Part shown: positions 22,709 to 31,401 of the stretch, one piece after another | How the letters are laid out: each line of letters begins with the position of its first letter | Numbering within the stretch: the first letter of the stretch is position 1 | Assembly (NCBI GenBank): GCA_964354865.1 | Contig: CAYHBN010000004.1 | Span: forward strand, 1 to 40,311 | Source of the DNA: JAHFJU01 sp964354865 | GTDB taxonomy: Bacteria; Patescibacteriota; Gracilibacteria; UBA1369; UM-FILTER-53-11 | Direction: 5' to 3' | Length of the DNA stretch: 40,311 nucleotides | Made by a program: the position numbers and the translations under genes | The notes under the pieces: generated by a model | The model's input: the letters and a program-made list of their open reading frames with translations, nothing else | Told to the model about the DNA's origin: nothing | The model's database searches: none

Positions 22709-22924
22709 TTATTTACCATCTTTAACCCAAATGTCTTTTTGTCTGCCGTTGCCGTTTAACACCTTGTATTCAATGTTAGCTATTTTTATCCCAGCTAGTT
22801 CCTCTTCCAAATTTGGGTTTTCAAAATCATAAGCAGCTTTGAAACGGTAACCTTGGAATTGCAGCTGAGTAGTATCATACTGAAAATTTGGCATATCACC
22901 TGACAGTTGAGAGTGGTTTATCAT
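22709..22924 (-). CDS. 71-residue protein of unknown function (cassette-like)
   Basis: The frame from the ATG at 22922-22924 gives a soluble 71-residue protein: a polar start (MINHSQLSGDMPNFQYD), a central FQGYRFKAAYDFENPNLEEE and a strand-rich end (IKIANIEYKVLNG) with a Lys/Asp tail. No family is recognised. It sits between the GTTAGCT core at D and the AGCTAAC core at C, which are exact inverse complements, the layout of an integron cassette. No ribosome binding site is evident. Confidence 0.6.
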   Translation of the reverse strand: MINHSQLSGDMPNFQYDTTQLQFQGYRFKAAYDFENPNLEEELAGIKIANIEYKVLNGNGRQKDIWVKDGK

Positions 22925-22953
22925 AGAAGAAATTGGTAAATAATTATTATTTA

Positions 22954-22971
22954 AGCTAACGCTTGATTAGC
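22954..22971 (-). repeat. Site D: GTTAGCT core resembling the 3' end of an attC/attI site
   Basis: On the ORF strand it reads GCTAATCAAGCGTTAGCT. The segment CAAGCGTTAG is identical to the 3' end of classical attC sites such as that of aadA1. GCTAA and TTAGC also form a small inverted repeat. It is the first site downstream of aspS and lies 30 bp ahead of the 71-residue ORF. Confidence 0.45.
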
Positions 22972-23001
22972 AGAATTATTCCAAATCACCGCACCGAAGT
23001 C

Positions 23002-24768
23002 TCACTTGGGCTCCACCACCTTAATATGCAACTCCCGAATCTGCTTCTCGGGCATGACTGAGGGAGCGTCGAGCATGAGGTCGCGGGCTTTTTGATCTTT
23101 AGGGAAGACGATAACCTCGCGGATGTTTGGCTCATCGCAGAAAATCATAACCAAGCGATCGAGACCCCAGGCGATTCCTCCGTGTGGCGGAGCGCCATAG
23201 GTAAAGGCTTCGAGCATATGGCCAAAACGGTTTTGAGCATCTTCTTCGGTGATTCCTAGAATATTAAAAATCTTTGATTGAACTTCTCGTTTGTGAATAC
23301 GAATTGAACCACCACCAACTTCGCAGCCATTCAAGACAAAATCATAGGCTTTTGCTCGAGCCTTAAGAGGCTCAGTTTCAAGAAGCGGAAGATCTTCAAT
23401 CTTAATTGAACAGAAAGGGTGATGCGCTGCAGAAAGTGATTGCTCTTCTTTGTTCCACTCAAACATAGGAAAGTCGGTAACCCACAAAAACGCAAAAACA
23501 TTTTCATCTCGCAGTTTAAAGTAATCGGCGCACGCCAAGCGAACATGACCTAAACTCGTACACGCAGTGACAAATTCATCGGCGGCAAAGAACACGACAT
23601 CGCCGTCTTTCAATCCTGTTTTTTCTTTAATGCCTGAAATTTCTGCCTCGGTTAAAAACTTCAAAATAGGGGATTTGAGCTCGCCATTTTGTGCAACGAT
23701 ATATGCCAAGCCTTTCGCGCCATAGACCTTTGCGAGAGCCTCCATTTCGTCAATTTTTGAGCGAGGAAACACGGCACCACCTGGCACGTGCAACATCATC
23801 ACCACTCCTTTTTCTGCGGCCTGCGCGAAGACTTTAAATCCTGACGATTTAAATAACTCAGAGCCATCGACAAACTCCAATCCAAAGCGAATATCTGGCT
23901 TATCTGAGCCGTAGGTGCTCATTGCATGATGCCAGGTCATTCTAGGGAAAGGCGTATTGAGAAGTTTTTTATGCGGCACCATTGCCTGACATAATTTGAT
24001 CATCAACTCTTCATTGAGTGACATAACATCTTCTTCGTCGACGAACGACATTTCCATATCGAGCTGGGTGAACTCTGGCTGACGATCGCCACGCTGATCT
24101 TCGTCTCTAAAACAGCGCGCTATTTGAAAGTATTTATCGAGACCGGCGACCATTGAAAGTTGCTTTAATTGCTGTGGAGACTGAGGCAGTACGTAGAAAG
24201 TGCCTGGGTGAAGACGTGACGGAACAACATATTCGCGGCTGCCTTCTGGCGTTCCTTTAATCAAGATCGGCGTTTCAATTTCGAGGAACTGTTGGTCACT
24301 CATGTAATCACGAATGAACTTAATCGTGTTGTGACGCATCACCACGTTGCGCTTCATACGGTCACGGCGAAGGTCGAGATAGCGGTATTTTAAGCGTAGT
24401 TCTTCGTTTGCCGGTTCATCGGTATCGAGTGGGAACGGTGGCGTCTTTGACTCATTCAAAATAGTAACTTTGCTCGCGAGAATCTCAATTTCTCCCGAAG
24501 CGTGGTTGGTATTGGTCATGCCTTCTGGGCGAGCGCGCACGACTCCCTCAACTTGAATAACGTACTCAGAGCGAATCTGCTCAAATATTTTGTGACTCTC
24601 TGGCGCATTCTGCGGATCACTAACCACCTGCGTAATGCCGTATCTATCACGTAAATCGATAAAAATCATTCCACCGTGATCGCGGCGTGAACGCACCCAG
24701 GCAGCGAGCAAAACGGTTGTGCCAATATCTTTTTTTGAAAGGTCGTTACAAGTATGTGAGCGGTACAT
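23002..24768 (-). CDS. aspS: Aspartyl-tRNA synthetase
   Basis: This class II synthetase charges tRNA-Asp (and possibly tRNA-Asn if non-discriminating). From the ATG at 24766-24768 it has 588 residues, the normal bacterial length. An upstream ATG adding 12 hydrophobic residues (MLFFLFHLTPLL) is unlikely. The N-terminal OB-fold (about 1-105) contains AAWVRSRRDHGGMIFIDLRD. The catalytic domain has motif 2 FRDEDQRGDRQPEFTQLD (about 205-222), a bacterial GAD insertion (about 290-410) and motif 3 GGIAWGLDRLVMI near 545. The gene lies downstream of the unknown 374-residue gene on the same strand and is followed directly by the cassette-like region, so it marks the border of core and accessory DNA. 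Confidence 0.97.
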   Translation of the reverse strand: MYRSHTCNDLSKKDIGTTVLLAAWVRSRRDHGGMIFIDLRDRYGITQVVSDPQNAPESHKIFEQIRSEYVIQVEGVVRARPEGMTNTNHASGEIEILASKVTILNESKTPPFPLDTDEPANEELRLKYRYLDLRRDRMKRNVVMRHNTIKFIRDYMSDQQFLEIETPILIKGTPEGSREYVVPSRLHPGTFYVLPQSPQQLKQLSMVAGLDKYFQIARCFRDEDQRGDRQPEFTQLDMEMSFVDEEDVMSLNEELMIKLCQAMVPHKKLLNTPFPRMTWHHAMSTYGSDKPDIRFGLEFVDGSELFKSSGFKVFAQAAEKGVVMMLHVPGGAVFPRSKIDEMEALAKVYGAKGLAYIVAQNGELKSPILKFLTEAEISGIKEKTGLKDGDVVFFAADEFVTACTSLGHVRLACADYFKLRDENVFAFLWVTDFPMFEWNKEEQSLSAAHHPFCSIKIEDLPLLETEPLKARAKAYDFVLNGCEVGGGSIRIHKREVQSKIFNILGITEEDAQNRFGHMLEAFTYGAPPHGGIAWGLDRLVMIFCDEPNIREVIVFPKDQKARDLMLDAPSVMPEKQIRELHIKVVEPK

Positions 24769-24872
24769 GAGAAGGGGAGTTAAATGGAATAGAAAGAACA
24801 GCACCTGAAAATATCCTAATCAGTTTAAAGGAGAAGGGCTTCTGCGACAAGAGAGGAGTTTTTCGACTACTC

Positions 24873-25997
24873 CTACTTTTTCATTGAATCAAAACGACCT
24901 GATGAAAGAGTTCGCTGACGTGGATTGTAAAATTCGGCTTTCAACTCGTCTACAGATGCATTTTTACAATAGCTTGATACAAGTTTATCTCCTAAAAAAC
25001 CTGATTTTTCAGCACCAAGACGATCGGCTCCTTTTATGAGTTCTATCATGATAACTGACAAACTTCCCGTTTCACGAACGACTGAAATATCATGATGCTC
25101 AATAAGTTCTACAAGCCTATTCAAATACTGAATATCGATGATAGACGTATCGGTAACGGCGCGTGAAGCAAGACTCAGGTATCCGACAGACTCTGCGCTC
25201 AACGTTTCACTTACTCCTGCACGAGTACCATGGACAATTCTATCAAGCGGAGTGAGTCCTTTTTTTTCTCTTCGTGCCTGCTGTATTAGTCCATCAACTA
25301 ATTCTGGTTTTACATCATGGGCAATCGCATCGGCAAATATCTCCATAAATCCTCGTAATACAGCATCTTGGGGATCACCGTTCCCTGCACTTACTAGTTT
25401 CATAACAAATGAATTAAAATAAGATTGTGCGGTCTCAGGATCAGCGATGATTTTTTTAAATGTGTGCTGCGCTATTCTCTCCATTAATGAGTTAAACCAC
25501 TGCATCAACATCTCTGTAAACCGAGGAGAATTGATAAGTGTACAGACTTTGCCGTATTCATCATCGCTCAGTTTGTTTTTTAAATTGGTGAGTGTCGCAT
25601 AGAGCGTAGTTGTATTGCTTGGAACCAAAAAATAGTGAGATACACTCGCTACCGTTCGCTGCATTAATTCGGAAGAAAAATCCTCATTAAGATTCTTAGG
25701 CTTTGGAAATACGGACTGCACTGTATCGTGCAAGTCATTGAGCAGCGTTCCCTGAATATCGTTATTCGTGCGTAATATTTTAATAACTTGGTCGATACCA
25801 AAAGAGAAATCGACGGCCTCTTTAATAACTGCCTCAACAACACTATATAAACTGCGATCTTCTGGTAACTGAGCGAGCACAGTTACGACGTGTGAGGGAA
25901 AATCGTCAGATGGTTTACCGAGAGGAATAGGCGGTGTTGCTTTTATTTTTCGATATCGAGCATCTGCCTGTTCTTGTATGACGTGTGCTTTTGCCAT
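24873..25997 (-). CDS. Conserved-looking helical protein of unknown function
   Basis: This 374-residue soluble protein is predicted to be all helical, with no signal peptide, transmembrane segment or enzymatic motif that I recognise. The N-terminal 40 residues are basic and Pro-rich (KATPPIPLGKPSDDF). The body contains repeated amphipathic helices, and the C-terminus is basic (PRQRTLSSGRFDSMKK). It has its own TATAAT promoter with a palindrome ATTAAC-AG-GTTAAT over the start region, so it is probably regulated by a dimeric repressor. It lies between dnaE and aspS on the same strand. A short hairpin (AGGAGT/ACTCCT, 24854-24874) spans the stop. Confidence 0.72.
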   Translation of the reverse strand: MAKAHVIQEQADARYRKIKATPPIPLGKPSDDFPSHVVTVLAQLPEDRSLYSVVEAVIKEAVDFSFGIDQVIKILRTNNDIQGTLLNDLHDTVQSVFPKPKNLNEDFSSELMQRTVASVSHYFLVPSNTTTLYATLTNLKNKLSDDEYGKVCTLINSPRFTEMLMQWFNSLMERIAQHTFKKIIADPETAQSYFNSFVMKLVSAGNGDPQDAVLRGFMEIFADAIAHDVKPELVDGLIQQARREKKGLTPLDRIVHGTRAGVSETLSAESVGYLSLASRAVTDTSIIDIQYLNRLVELIEHHDISVVRETGSLSVIMIELIKGADRLGAEKSGFLGDKLVSSYCKNASVDELKAEFYNPRQRTLSSGRFDSMKK

Positions 25998-26010
25998 TTA
26001 TTTATATTAA

Positions 26011-26051
26011 ATTAACAGGTTAATTATACCATTTTTAGCAACATTAAGTAA
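26011..26051 (-). promoter_or_regulatory. Promoter and operator-like palindrome of the 374-residue gene
   Basis: On the minus strand TTACTT (26046-26051) and TGG-TATAAT (26023-26028) are 17 bp apart. The perfect palindrome ATTAAC-AG-GTTAAT (26011-26024) covers the downstream edge of the -10 and the likely +1. Confidence 0.6.
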
Positions 26052-26077
26052 GCGGTTGCCCACAAGAAATGAACACA

Positions 26078-29000
26078 CTATTTCACAATCTCATTGATCT
26101 TAATCTTCAGATCGTGTGAAACATCGACGCCAAACGGAACTTTGATAATTTTTGGTTCGCTACCTGTATGAGTTATTTTTAAATGTACCTCGCGCGAACC
26201 GCGGTTCGCCATGAGCAGGGTTTTTAAGTAGGCAAGTGCCGCTTCGTCAGTTAGCTCGGTCATGCTTATAATGAATGGCCCACCGTCTTTTGCCGCGGCA
26301 TCTTGTTTTACAATTTTGATCGATGTCACCATCGGCTCCATTTTTTCTTTATCATCGAAGCGGCTTTCTTCTTTTGCATTTTTAATCATTGCCTCGAGCG
26401 AAACATCTTTTATTTTCTGAACCATGCAATGAAGTTCTCCATTTCGTTCTTCAAATTTGCCCTCAACTTTAACAAACAATCCTTCTTTAATAGAGGCCGA
26501 ACACTCGTTAAAGGTACGTGGAAAAATCGTCATTTCGATTCGCCCCGTCATGTCTTCGAGCTGACAGTACGCCATTGATGCACCGGCTTTGGTCACGACT
26601 CGTTTTACCTTTGTCAGTAGCCCGCACATGCGCCCTAACTTGGTAACGTGCTTCGGCGTAAGCGCAGCAATAAGGGAAACTTTTTGCCCAAGATATTTTC
26701 GTAATCCTTGCATTGGATGCCCAGAAACATAGAGTCCCAAATATTGTTTTTCCCACTGTAATTTTTCTAGCCGAGTCGCTTTTTTAGTGTTTTTAAGAAT
26801 GAGAGGAGCTTGAACCTCGCCTATAGCCCCTTCCATAGCGCCAAAAATATCTATCTGCCCATCTTCACGAACAAGTTGTGCATCTTTCGCATAGCGACTT
26901 ATTTCTTCACAACTTTCTGCATGAGTACGCCGATCACCAAAACATTCCAGTGCCCCACTATATGCCAATGCTTCAAGTAATTTTTTATTGAGGATTTGAG
27001 AGGGGACACGTTTGCAAAAATCTTCGAGTGTCGTAAATGGACCCGCTTTTTCTCGGGCTTCAATAATCTTCTTAATTGGTTCTGCGCCAACTCCTTTAAT
27101 TGCTGAAAGGCCAAAGCGAATCGTCGCATCGTTCACGACAGTAAACTGAAGCATTGATTCATTAATATGAGGTGGCAATACGTGAATTCCCATTGATTCA
27201 CATTCCATAACTTCGGCACTCACACGCTCTTCGTCGGACGAATCGGCAGTGAGCAACGATGCCATAAAATGCGCAGGAAAATTCGCCTTTAAATATCCTG
27301 TTCTGTACGCAATCATTGCGTAACATGTTGCATGTGATTTATTAAAACCATAGGCAGCAAATGGCTTGATCACTTTTTCAAATACATCGTCGGCGAATTT
27401 TTTCTTGTGGCCTTGAACGACGGCACCATTGATAAATTTATCTTTTTCATTCGCAAGGAGTTTTGCATCTTTTTTACCCACCGCTTTACGCAAAATGTCG
27501 GCTTCTCCAAGGCTGAATCCCGCAAATGATCGCGCTAACTGAAGCACTTGTTCTTGGTACACCGCCACACCATGGGTCTCTTTCAAAATGGTCTCAAAAG
27601 AAGGATCCATATACTCAACCGTCGAGGGGTCGTGTTTGCCTTTAATGTACACAGGAATGTACGCCATAGGACCAGGACGATACAAAGAAACCATCGCAAT
27701 AATATCGTGAATCGTCGTTGGTTTTAGCTCTTTCAAATAGCGGCGCATACCGCCAGATTCAAGCTGAAAGACTCCCGTTGTATCGCCAATTGAAAGCAGG
27801 TGGAACGTTTTTTCGTCATCAAGTGGCAATAGCGAAATATCGATTTTCTGCTGCGTCATGCGCTCAATCGAATTAAGCGTATTGTGAATAATCGTCAGAT
27901 TTTTAAGTCCCAAAAAGTCCATTTTCAAAAGACCAAGTTCTTCAATCGGCTTCATCGAGTACTGACTAATAACCGAATCGTCGTCACCGGTACCTCGCTG
28001 TAGCGGCGTATGAATATTGAGAGGCTGTCCCGAAATAACCACGGCACACGCATGCGTACCCGCATGGCGAACAGTTCCCTCAAGTTTAATTGCGGTATCG
28101 AGCAATGTCTTTGCACGTAAATTCGAGTCATATTCAGCCTTTAATGTGTGATCTTCAACCACAGATTTTGCCAGTGGAATATGTTTGCCTTGGAGCGGCG
28201 GGGGAATCATCTTCGAAATTTTATCTACCTCGGCGTATGGGTAACCCATCGCACGGCCTACATCGCGCACGGCAGCGCGTGCCGCCATTGTTCCAAAGGT
28301 AATAATCTGCGCGACATTCGCACGGCCGTATTTTTCGACACAATAGTTGAGAACATCGCCACGGTGCGCATCATCAAAATCGATATCAATATCGGGCATT
28401 GATACACGTTCAGGATTCAAGAAACGTTCAAAGAGCAAGCCATAAATCATCGGATCAACATCGGTAATGTTTAATATGTACGCAACGAGCGAACCGGCAG
28501 CGGATCCACGACCAGGCCCGACGATAACGCCTGAATCTTTCGCGTACTTAACAAAGTCATGCACAATTAAAAAATACGCATCGAAGCCCGAGTTATGAAT
28601 GGTATCAAGCTCATACTCCATGCGTTTTTTGTGTTCATCGTTCAATGAATCGCCAAAACGTTTTATAAGACCTTCCTCACAGAGCGTTCGTAAATATTGC
28701 TGAACGGGAATGTCGTCAGGTGTTTTAAATGAGGGCAGTAAGTTTTTTCCAAACTCAAGTTTAACGTCACACCGCTCCGCAATTTTCACCGTATTCTCAA
28801 GCGACTCAGGATGATCTTTAAAAGCCTCTGCCATTTCTTGTGGCGTTCGAATATGAAACTCTCCCTCAAACTTCATGCGATTTTTATCTTCAAGCGTTTT
28901 TCCTGTCTGAATACAGATCAAAACATCGTGTTCATGATGGTCTTCTTTGCGCGCATAATGGCTATCGGCAGTCGCCACAACCGGAACATTCATCTCTTTT

Positions 29001-29575
29001 CCAAGCCTAAAAATCGCCTGGTTTAAAATAACTTGGTCGGCAATTTCAGGATGATCTTGAACTTCTAAATAGTAATTTTCTGGACCAAAAATATCTTGAT
29101 AAATTTTAATCGTTTCGCGCGCTTTCGCCTCATTATTTTCTAAAATCGCCTTCGAAACTTCACTCGCTAAACAACCCGATAAACAAATTAACCCTTCGCT
29201 AAATTCGCGCAAGAGGCCATGATCAACACGCGGTTTGTAGTAAAATCCTTCTAAGTTAGCCTTCGAAACCAACTGCATCAAGTTCTGATATCCCGTATTG
29301 TTGTATGCCAATAAAATAAGATGATTTATGGGAGTACCCGGTTCTTTTCGAAGTCGCCCAAGCGGCGCTACATACATTTCACAGCCAATAATGGCTTTAA
29401 TTCCTTCGTCTTTACATGCTTTATAAAACTCAATAACACCGTACATAACGCCGTGATCAGTAATTGCCATAGCTGAACTACCCTGCTCTTTAGCAATTTT
29501 CGCCATCTGTTTGGGTCTCGAAAGACCGTCCAGAAGGGAATAGTGGGAGTGAGTATGTAAGTGAACGAAAGACAT
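26078..29575 (-). CDS. dnaE: DNA polymerase III alpha subunit (DnaE)
   Basis: This is the replicative polymerase, 1165 residues and full length. The N-terminal PHP domain begins FVHLHTHSHYSLLDG, with the metal-binding His series intact, which suggests a possible proofreading exonuclease. The polymerase core has the catalytic Asp residues in MPDIDIDFDD near 395 and the motif GPGRGSAAGSLVAY near 355. Tandem helix-hairpin-helix segments follow near 835-870 (GLSAIKGVGAEPIKK). The C-terminal OB fold is near 985-1070 (GLLTKVKRVVTKAGASMAY). The ATG at 29573-29575 is 4 bp downstream of the DUF5665 gene's stop, so the two are co-transcribed. Confidence 0.98.
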   Translation of the reverse strand: MSFVHLHTHSHYSLLDGLSRPKQMAKIAKEQGSSAMAITDHGVMYGVIEFYKACKDEGIKAIIGCEMYVAPLGRLRKEPGTPINHLILLAYNNTGYQNLMQLVSKANLEGFYYKPRVDHGLLREFSEGLICLSGCLASEVSKAILENNEAKARETIKIYQDIFGPENYYLEVQDHPEIADQVILNQAIFRLGKEMNVPVVATADSHYARKEDHHEHDVLICIQTGKTLEDKNRMKFEGEFHIRTPQEMAEAFKDHPESLENTVKIAERCDVKLEFGKNLLPSFKTPDDIPVQQYLRTLCEEGLIKRFGDSLNDEHKKRMEYELDTIHNSGFDAYFLIVHDFVKYAKDSGVIVGPGRGSAAGSLVAYILNITDVDPMIYGLLFERFLNPERVSMPDIDIDFDDAHRGDVLNYCVEKYGRANVAQIITFGTMAARAAVRDVGRAMGYPYAEVDKISKMIPPPLQGKHIPLAKSVVEDHTLKAEYDSNLRAKTLLDTAIKLEGTVRHAGTHACAVVISGQPLNIHTPLQRGTGDDDSVISQYSMKPIEELGLLKMDFLGLKNLTIIHNTLNSIERMTQQKIDISLLPLDDEKTFHLLSIGDTTGVFQLESGGMRRYLKELKPTTIHDIIAMVSLYRPGPMAYIPVYIKGKHDPSTVEYMDPSFETILKETHGVAVYQEQVLQLARSFAGFSLGEADILRKAVGKKDAKLLANEKDKFINGAVVQGHKKKFADDVFEKVIKPFAAYGFNKSHATCYAMIAYRTGYLKANFPAHFMASLLTADSSDEERVSAEVMECESMGIHVLPPHINESMLQFTVVNDATIRFGLSAIKGVGAEPIKKIIEAREKAGPFTTLEDFCKRVPSQILNKKLLEALAYSGALECFGDRRTHAESCEEISRYAKDAQLVREDGQIDIFGAMEGAIGEVQAPLILKNTKKATRLEKLQWEKQYLGLYVSGHPMQGLRKYLGQKVSLIAALTPKHVTKLGRMCGLLTKVKRVVTKAGASMAYCQLEDMTGRIEMTIFPRTFNECSASIKEGLFVKVEGKFEERNGELHCMVQKIKDVSLEAMIKNAKEESRFDDKEKMEPMVTSIKIVKQDAAAKDGGPFIISMTELTDEAALAYLKTLLMANRGSREVHLKITHTGSEPKIIKVPFGVDVSHDLKIKINEIVK

Positions 29576-29579
29576 AAAT

Positions 29580-29879
29580 TTATTTTACGCGAGTGCCAAG
29601 CGTCGTTTGGATCCACACATTAATCGCTTCGAAAAATTCACCGACGAAAGGCAGATGGCTTAAAAATTTCGATAATACAAATGTAACCAGAGAAAGAACC
29701 AAAGCCGCTCCCAAAATAATACCTAAACCATGGCTTAAACCTGCCAAAAAGTTCGTCCACATAATGCGTGCAGGAGAGCTCAAATAGTCTGTGTATTTTT
29801 TTACATCGCGATGAACAAGACTCTCAACAACTGATTCATGTAATTCTTTCTGAGATTTTTTTTTGAAGGGATTCCGCAT
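29580..29879 (-). CDS. DUF5665-like membrane protein
   Basis: The 99-residue protein has a basic N-terminus (MRNPFKKKSQKELHES), the segment YLSSPARIMWTNFLAGLSHG, and two hydrophobic stretches (ILGAALVLSLVTFVLS and a weaker C-terminal one). This order matches DUF5665, a small membrane family of unknown function. It ends 4 bp before dnaE and is probably the first gene of that transcript. The ATG is at 29877-29879. Confidence 0.75.
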   Translation of the reverse strand: MRNPFKKKSQKELHESVVESLVHRDVKKYTDYLSSPARIMWTNFLAGLSHGLGIILGAALVLSLVTFVLSKFLSHLPFVGEFFEAINVWIQTTLGTRVK

Positions 29880-29911
29880 GACCCCAATTGTAACAAAACT
29901 TCGAGAGAAGA

Positions 29912-30577
29912 TTAAGTAAAATCAATCCCTAATTTTCTACTCACGCCTTCAATCATTCGATCTACTCTTAAATCTTTTCCAATAATCATCCAATTAGTAC
30001 CACCGGCTGTGTAAAACCCTAAACTCTGAAATCGAAGTTTTCGTATGTTTACGTGTATAGAAATAAGATTATCGACATTTATCTCTGAAATTATATAATC
30101 ATAGTTTTGGGCAATCCTCATAACGAATTCTCTGCCCATAGCCTGAACAATACCGCCACCACGATGTTTCGGATCAATACATACTTGCCCACCCATACAG
30201 ATTCGCCCTTCTTTAACTCTTTCTTCGATAGTTTTATCTCCTAAAAGCACATGCGGGAACATCTCAATAAATGGAATGAAAAGATCCATTCTTGAAACTT
30301 GTTCCATTGTCATTGGCATCATATAGCCAACAACAATACCTTTTGCGCGTGCAACGGTAATACCAATTATCTCATTTATTTCTCGCAAAAGTTCTTCATC
30401 GGTTCGTAACGTAACAAAACCCTGTAATGACTGCTTTTCTTTTGGCACAACAGTAGAAGAATTTTCTTCTTGCAATCTCAAAATATGGCCAAAATCAGCT
30501 TCATTGGCTAAACCAATTTCATAAACGAGCACCTCGTGTGTGTCGCCGTCTTCGCTTTCTGGTAATAAATCTGACAT
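29912..30577 (-). CDS. GNAT-family acetyltransferase
   Basis: The 221-residue protein has a GNAT domain. The core strand and acetyl-CoA loop are GGQVCIDPKHRGGGIVQAMG near residues 135-153. ISEINVDNLISIHVNIRKL and RLRF/LGFYTAGG-like elements follow, with the typical Asn and the C-terminal GFY motif. A GTG three codons upstream would add three residues; the ATG at 30575-30577 is preferred. A tandem 11-bp direct repeat just upstream of a TTGACT hexamer suggests an activator site. The substrate is unknown. Confidence 0.82.
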   Translation of the reverse strand: MSDLLPESEDGDTHEVLVYEIGLANEADFGHILRLQEENSSTVVPKEKQSLQGFVTLRTDEELLREINEIIGITVARAKGIVVGYMMPMTMEQVSRMDLFIPFIEMFPHVLLGDKTIEERVKEGRICMGGQVCIDPKHRGGGIVQAMGREFVMRIAQNYDYIISEINVDNLISIHVNIRKLRFQSLGFYTAGGTNWMIIGKDLRVDRMIEGVSRKLGIDFT

Positions 30578-30607
30578 AGCAGCCACGCTAAAACAGAATC
30601 CATTTCA

Positions 30608-30639
30608 AGTCAACAATTATGAACTAACTATGAACTGAC
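30608..30639 (-). promoter_or_regulatory. Promoter region of the GNAT gene with tandem 11-bp repeats
   Basis: TATGAACTAAC (30618-30628) and TATGAACTGAC (30629-30639) are directly adjacent and differ at one position, giving exactly one helical turn per unit. They lie just upstream of the minus-strand -35 TTGACT (30608-30613). The -10 at the matching distance (TAGCGT) is weak, as in activator-dependent promoters. Confidence 0.5.
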
Positions 30640-30716
30640 AACACGAAATAACCTGTAAATTAAGGTAAGGGTGCGATAGTGGCTGAGCACGCGAAATTAG
30701 CGATCTATCATTTCTT

Positions 30717-30801
30717 TGGTGCCCAGAGAGAGACTCGAACTCTCAAGCCTTTCGGCATTAGCTCCTAAGGCTAACGTGTATACCAATTCCACCATCTGGG
30801 C
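30717..30801 (-). tRNA. tRNA-Leu (anticodon UAG)
   Basis: On the minus strand the gene runs from GCCCAGA to an encoded CCA, 85 nt. The acceptor stem GCCCAGA/TCTGGGC is perfect. The anticodon stem-loop TTAGC-CTTAGGA-GCTAA gives anticodon TAG. The long variable arm (TGCCGAAAGGCT) is class II, and the T loop is TTCGAGT. All are diagnostic for tRNA-Leu. A TATAAA/TTGTCA promoter lies upstream at 30812-30838. Confidence 0.96.
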
Positions 30802-30811
30802 GCTGGCATAC

Positions 30812-30838
30812 TTTATATGGTAAATTCTCATCTGACAA
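30812..30838 (-). promoter_or_regulatory. tRNA-Leu promoter
   Basis: On the minus strand TTGTCA (30833-30838) lies 15 bp from TATAAA (30812-30817), or 17 bp from TAAAGT. It overlaps the start of the divergent TMEM165-like gene. Confidence 0.45.
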
Positions 30839-31389
30839 TGCTTGATTTTTTCGCCCCCTTTGCCGCAATCGCCCTCGCTGAACTCGGAGACAAAAGCCAG
30901 CTTTCGATTTTTTTGCTTTCGACACGCACAAAACGGCATTTCTTGCTTTTATTAGGAGTGATGTGCGGATTTGCGCTCGTTGATGGCGTGGCGATATTTG
31001 CAGGTGCCGCCGTTGTGAAAGTCATACCAGCAATGTGGCTCACTATAGGCTCCGGCGCGTTGTTTATAGTCCTTGGTTTATTGATGCTTTTTCAAAAAAA
31101 TGACGACGATAATGTGGAAATAGAATCATCAAAAAGCCCCTTCATATTAGGGTTTTCTGCAATCGGACTCGCTGAGTGGGGAGACAAAACCCAGTTTGGA
31201 AGCGCTCTTTTTGCCATTGAATACAACCCATACCTCGTTTTTGCTGGTGTTATGTGTGCGTTATTGATTTTATCGGTTTTAGCGCTTGTAGCGGGCAAAT
31301 TCTTGGCGTCGAAGGTTAAACCGTCGATCACTAAAAAAATTGCAGGGGTGATTTTTGTGGCATTAGGAGTCTCGGCACTTATGTTCTAG
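30838..31389 (+). CDS. TMEM165/GDT1 (UPF0016) family transporter
   Basis: This 183-residue protein has six hydrophobic segments in two repeats, each with the family signature E-x-G-D-K-[ST]: ALAELGDKSQLS near residue 13 and GLAEWGDKTQFGS near 115. UPF0016 proteins (Gdt1, TMEM165, MneA) export divalent cations, mainly Mn2+ or Ca2+, through these acidic motifs. A central cytoplasmic linker (KNDDDNVEIESSKS) separates the repeats. An ATG at 30817 would add seven residues and overlap the tRNA promoter, so the ATG at 30838 is chosen. It converges with the HExxH-protein gene. Confidence 0.9.
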   Translation: MLDFFAPFAAIALAELGDKSQLSIFLLSTRTKRHFLLLLGVMCGFALVDGVAIFAGAAVVKVIPAMWLTIGSGALFIVLGLLMLFQKNDDDNVEIESSKSPFILGFSAIGLAEWGDKTQFGSALFAIEYNPYLVFAGVMCALLILSVLALVAGKFLASKVKPSITKKIAGVIFVALGVSALMF

Positions 31390-31401
31390 GTCGAAATATA
31401 T

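Noticed and set aside
30697..30939. Minus-strand ORF across tRNA-Leu
   Set aside because: It overlaps the whole tRNA and the start of the transporter gene and has no coding features.
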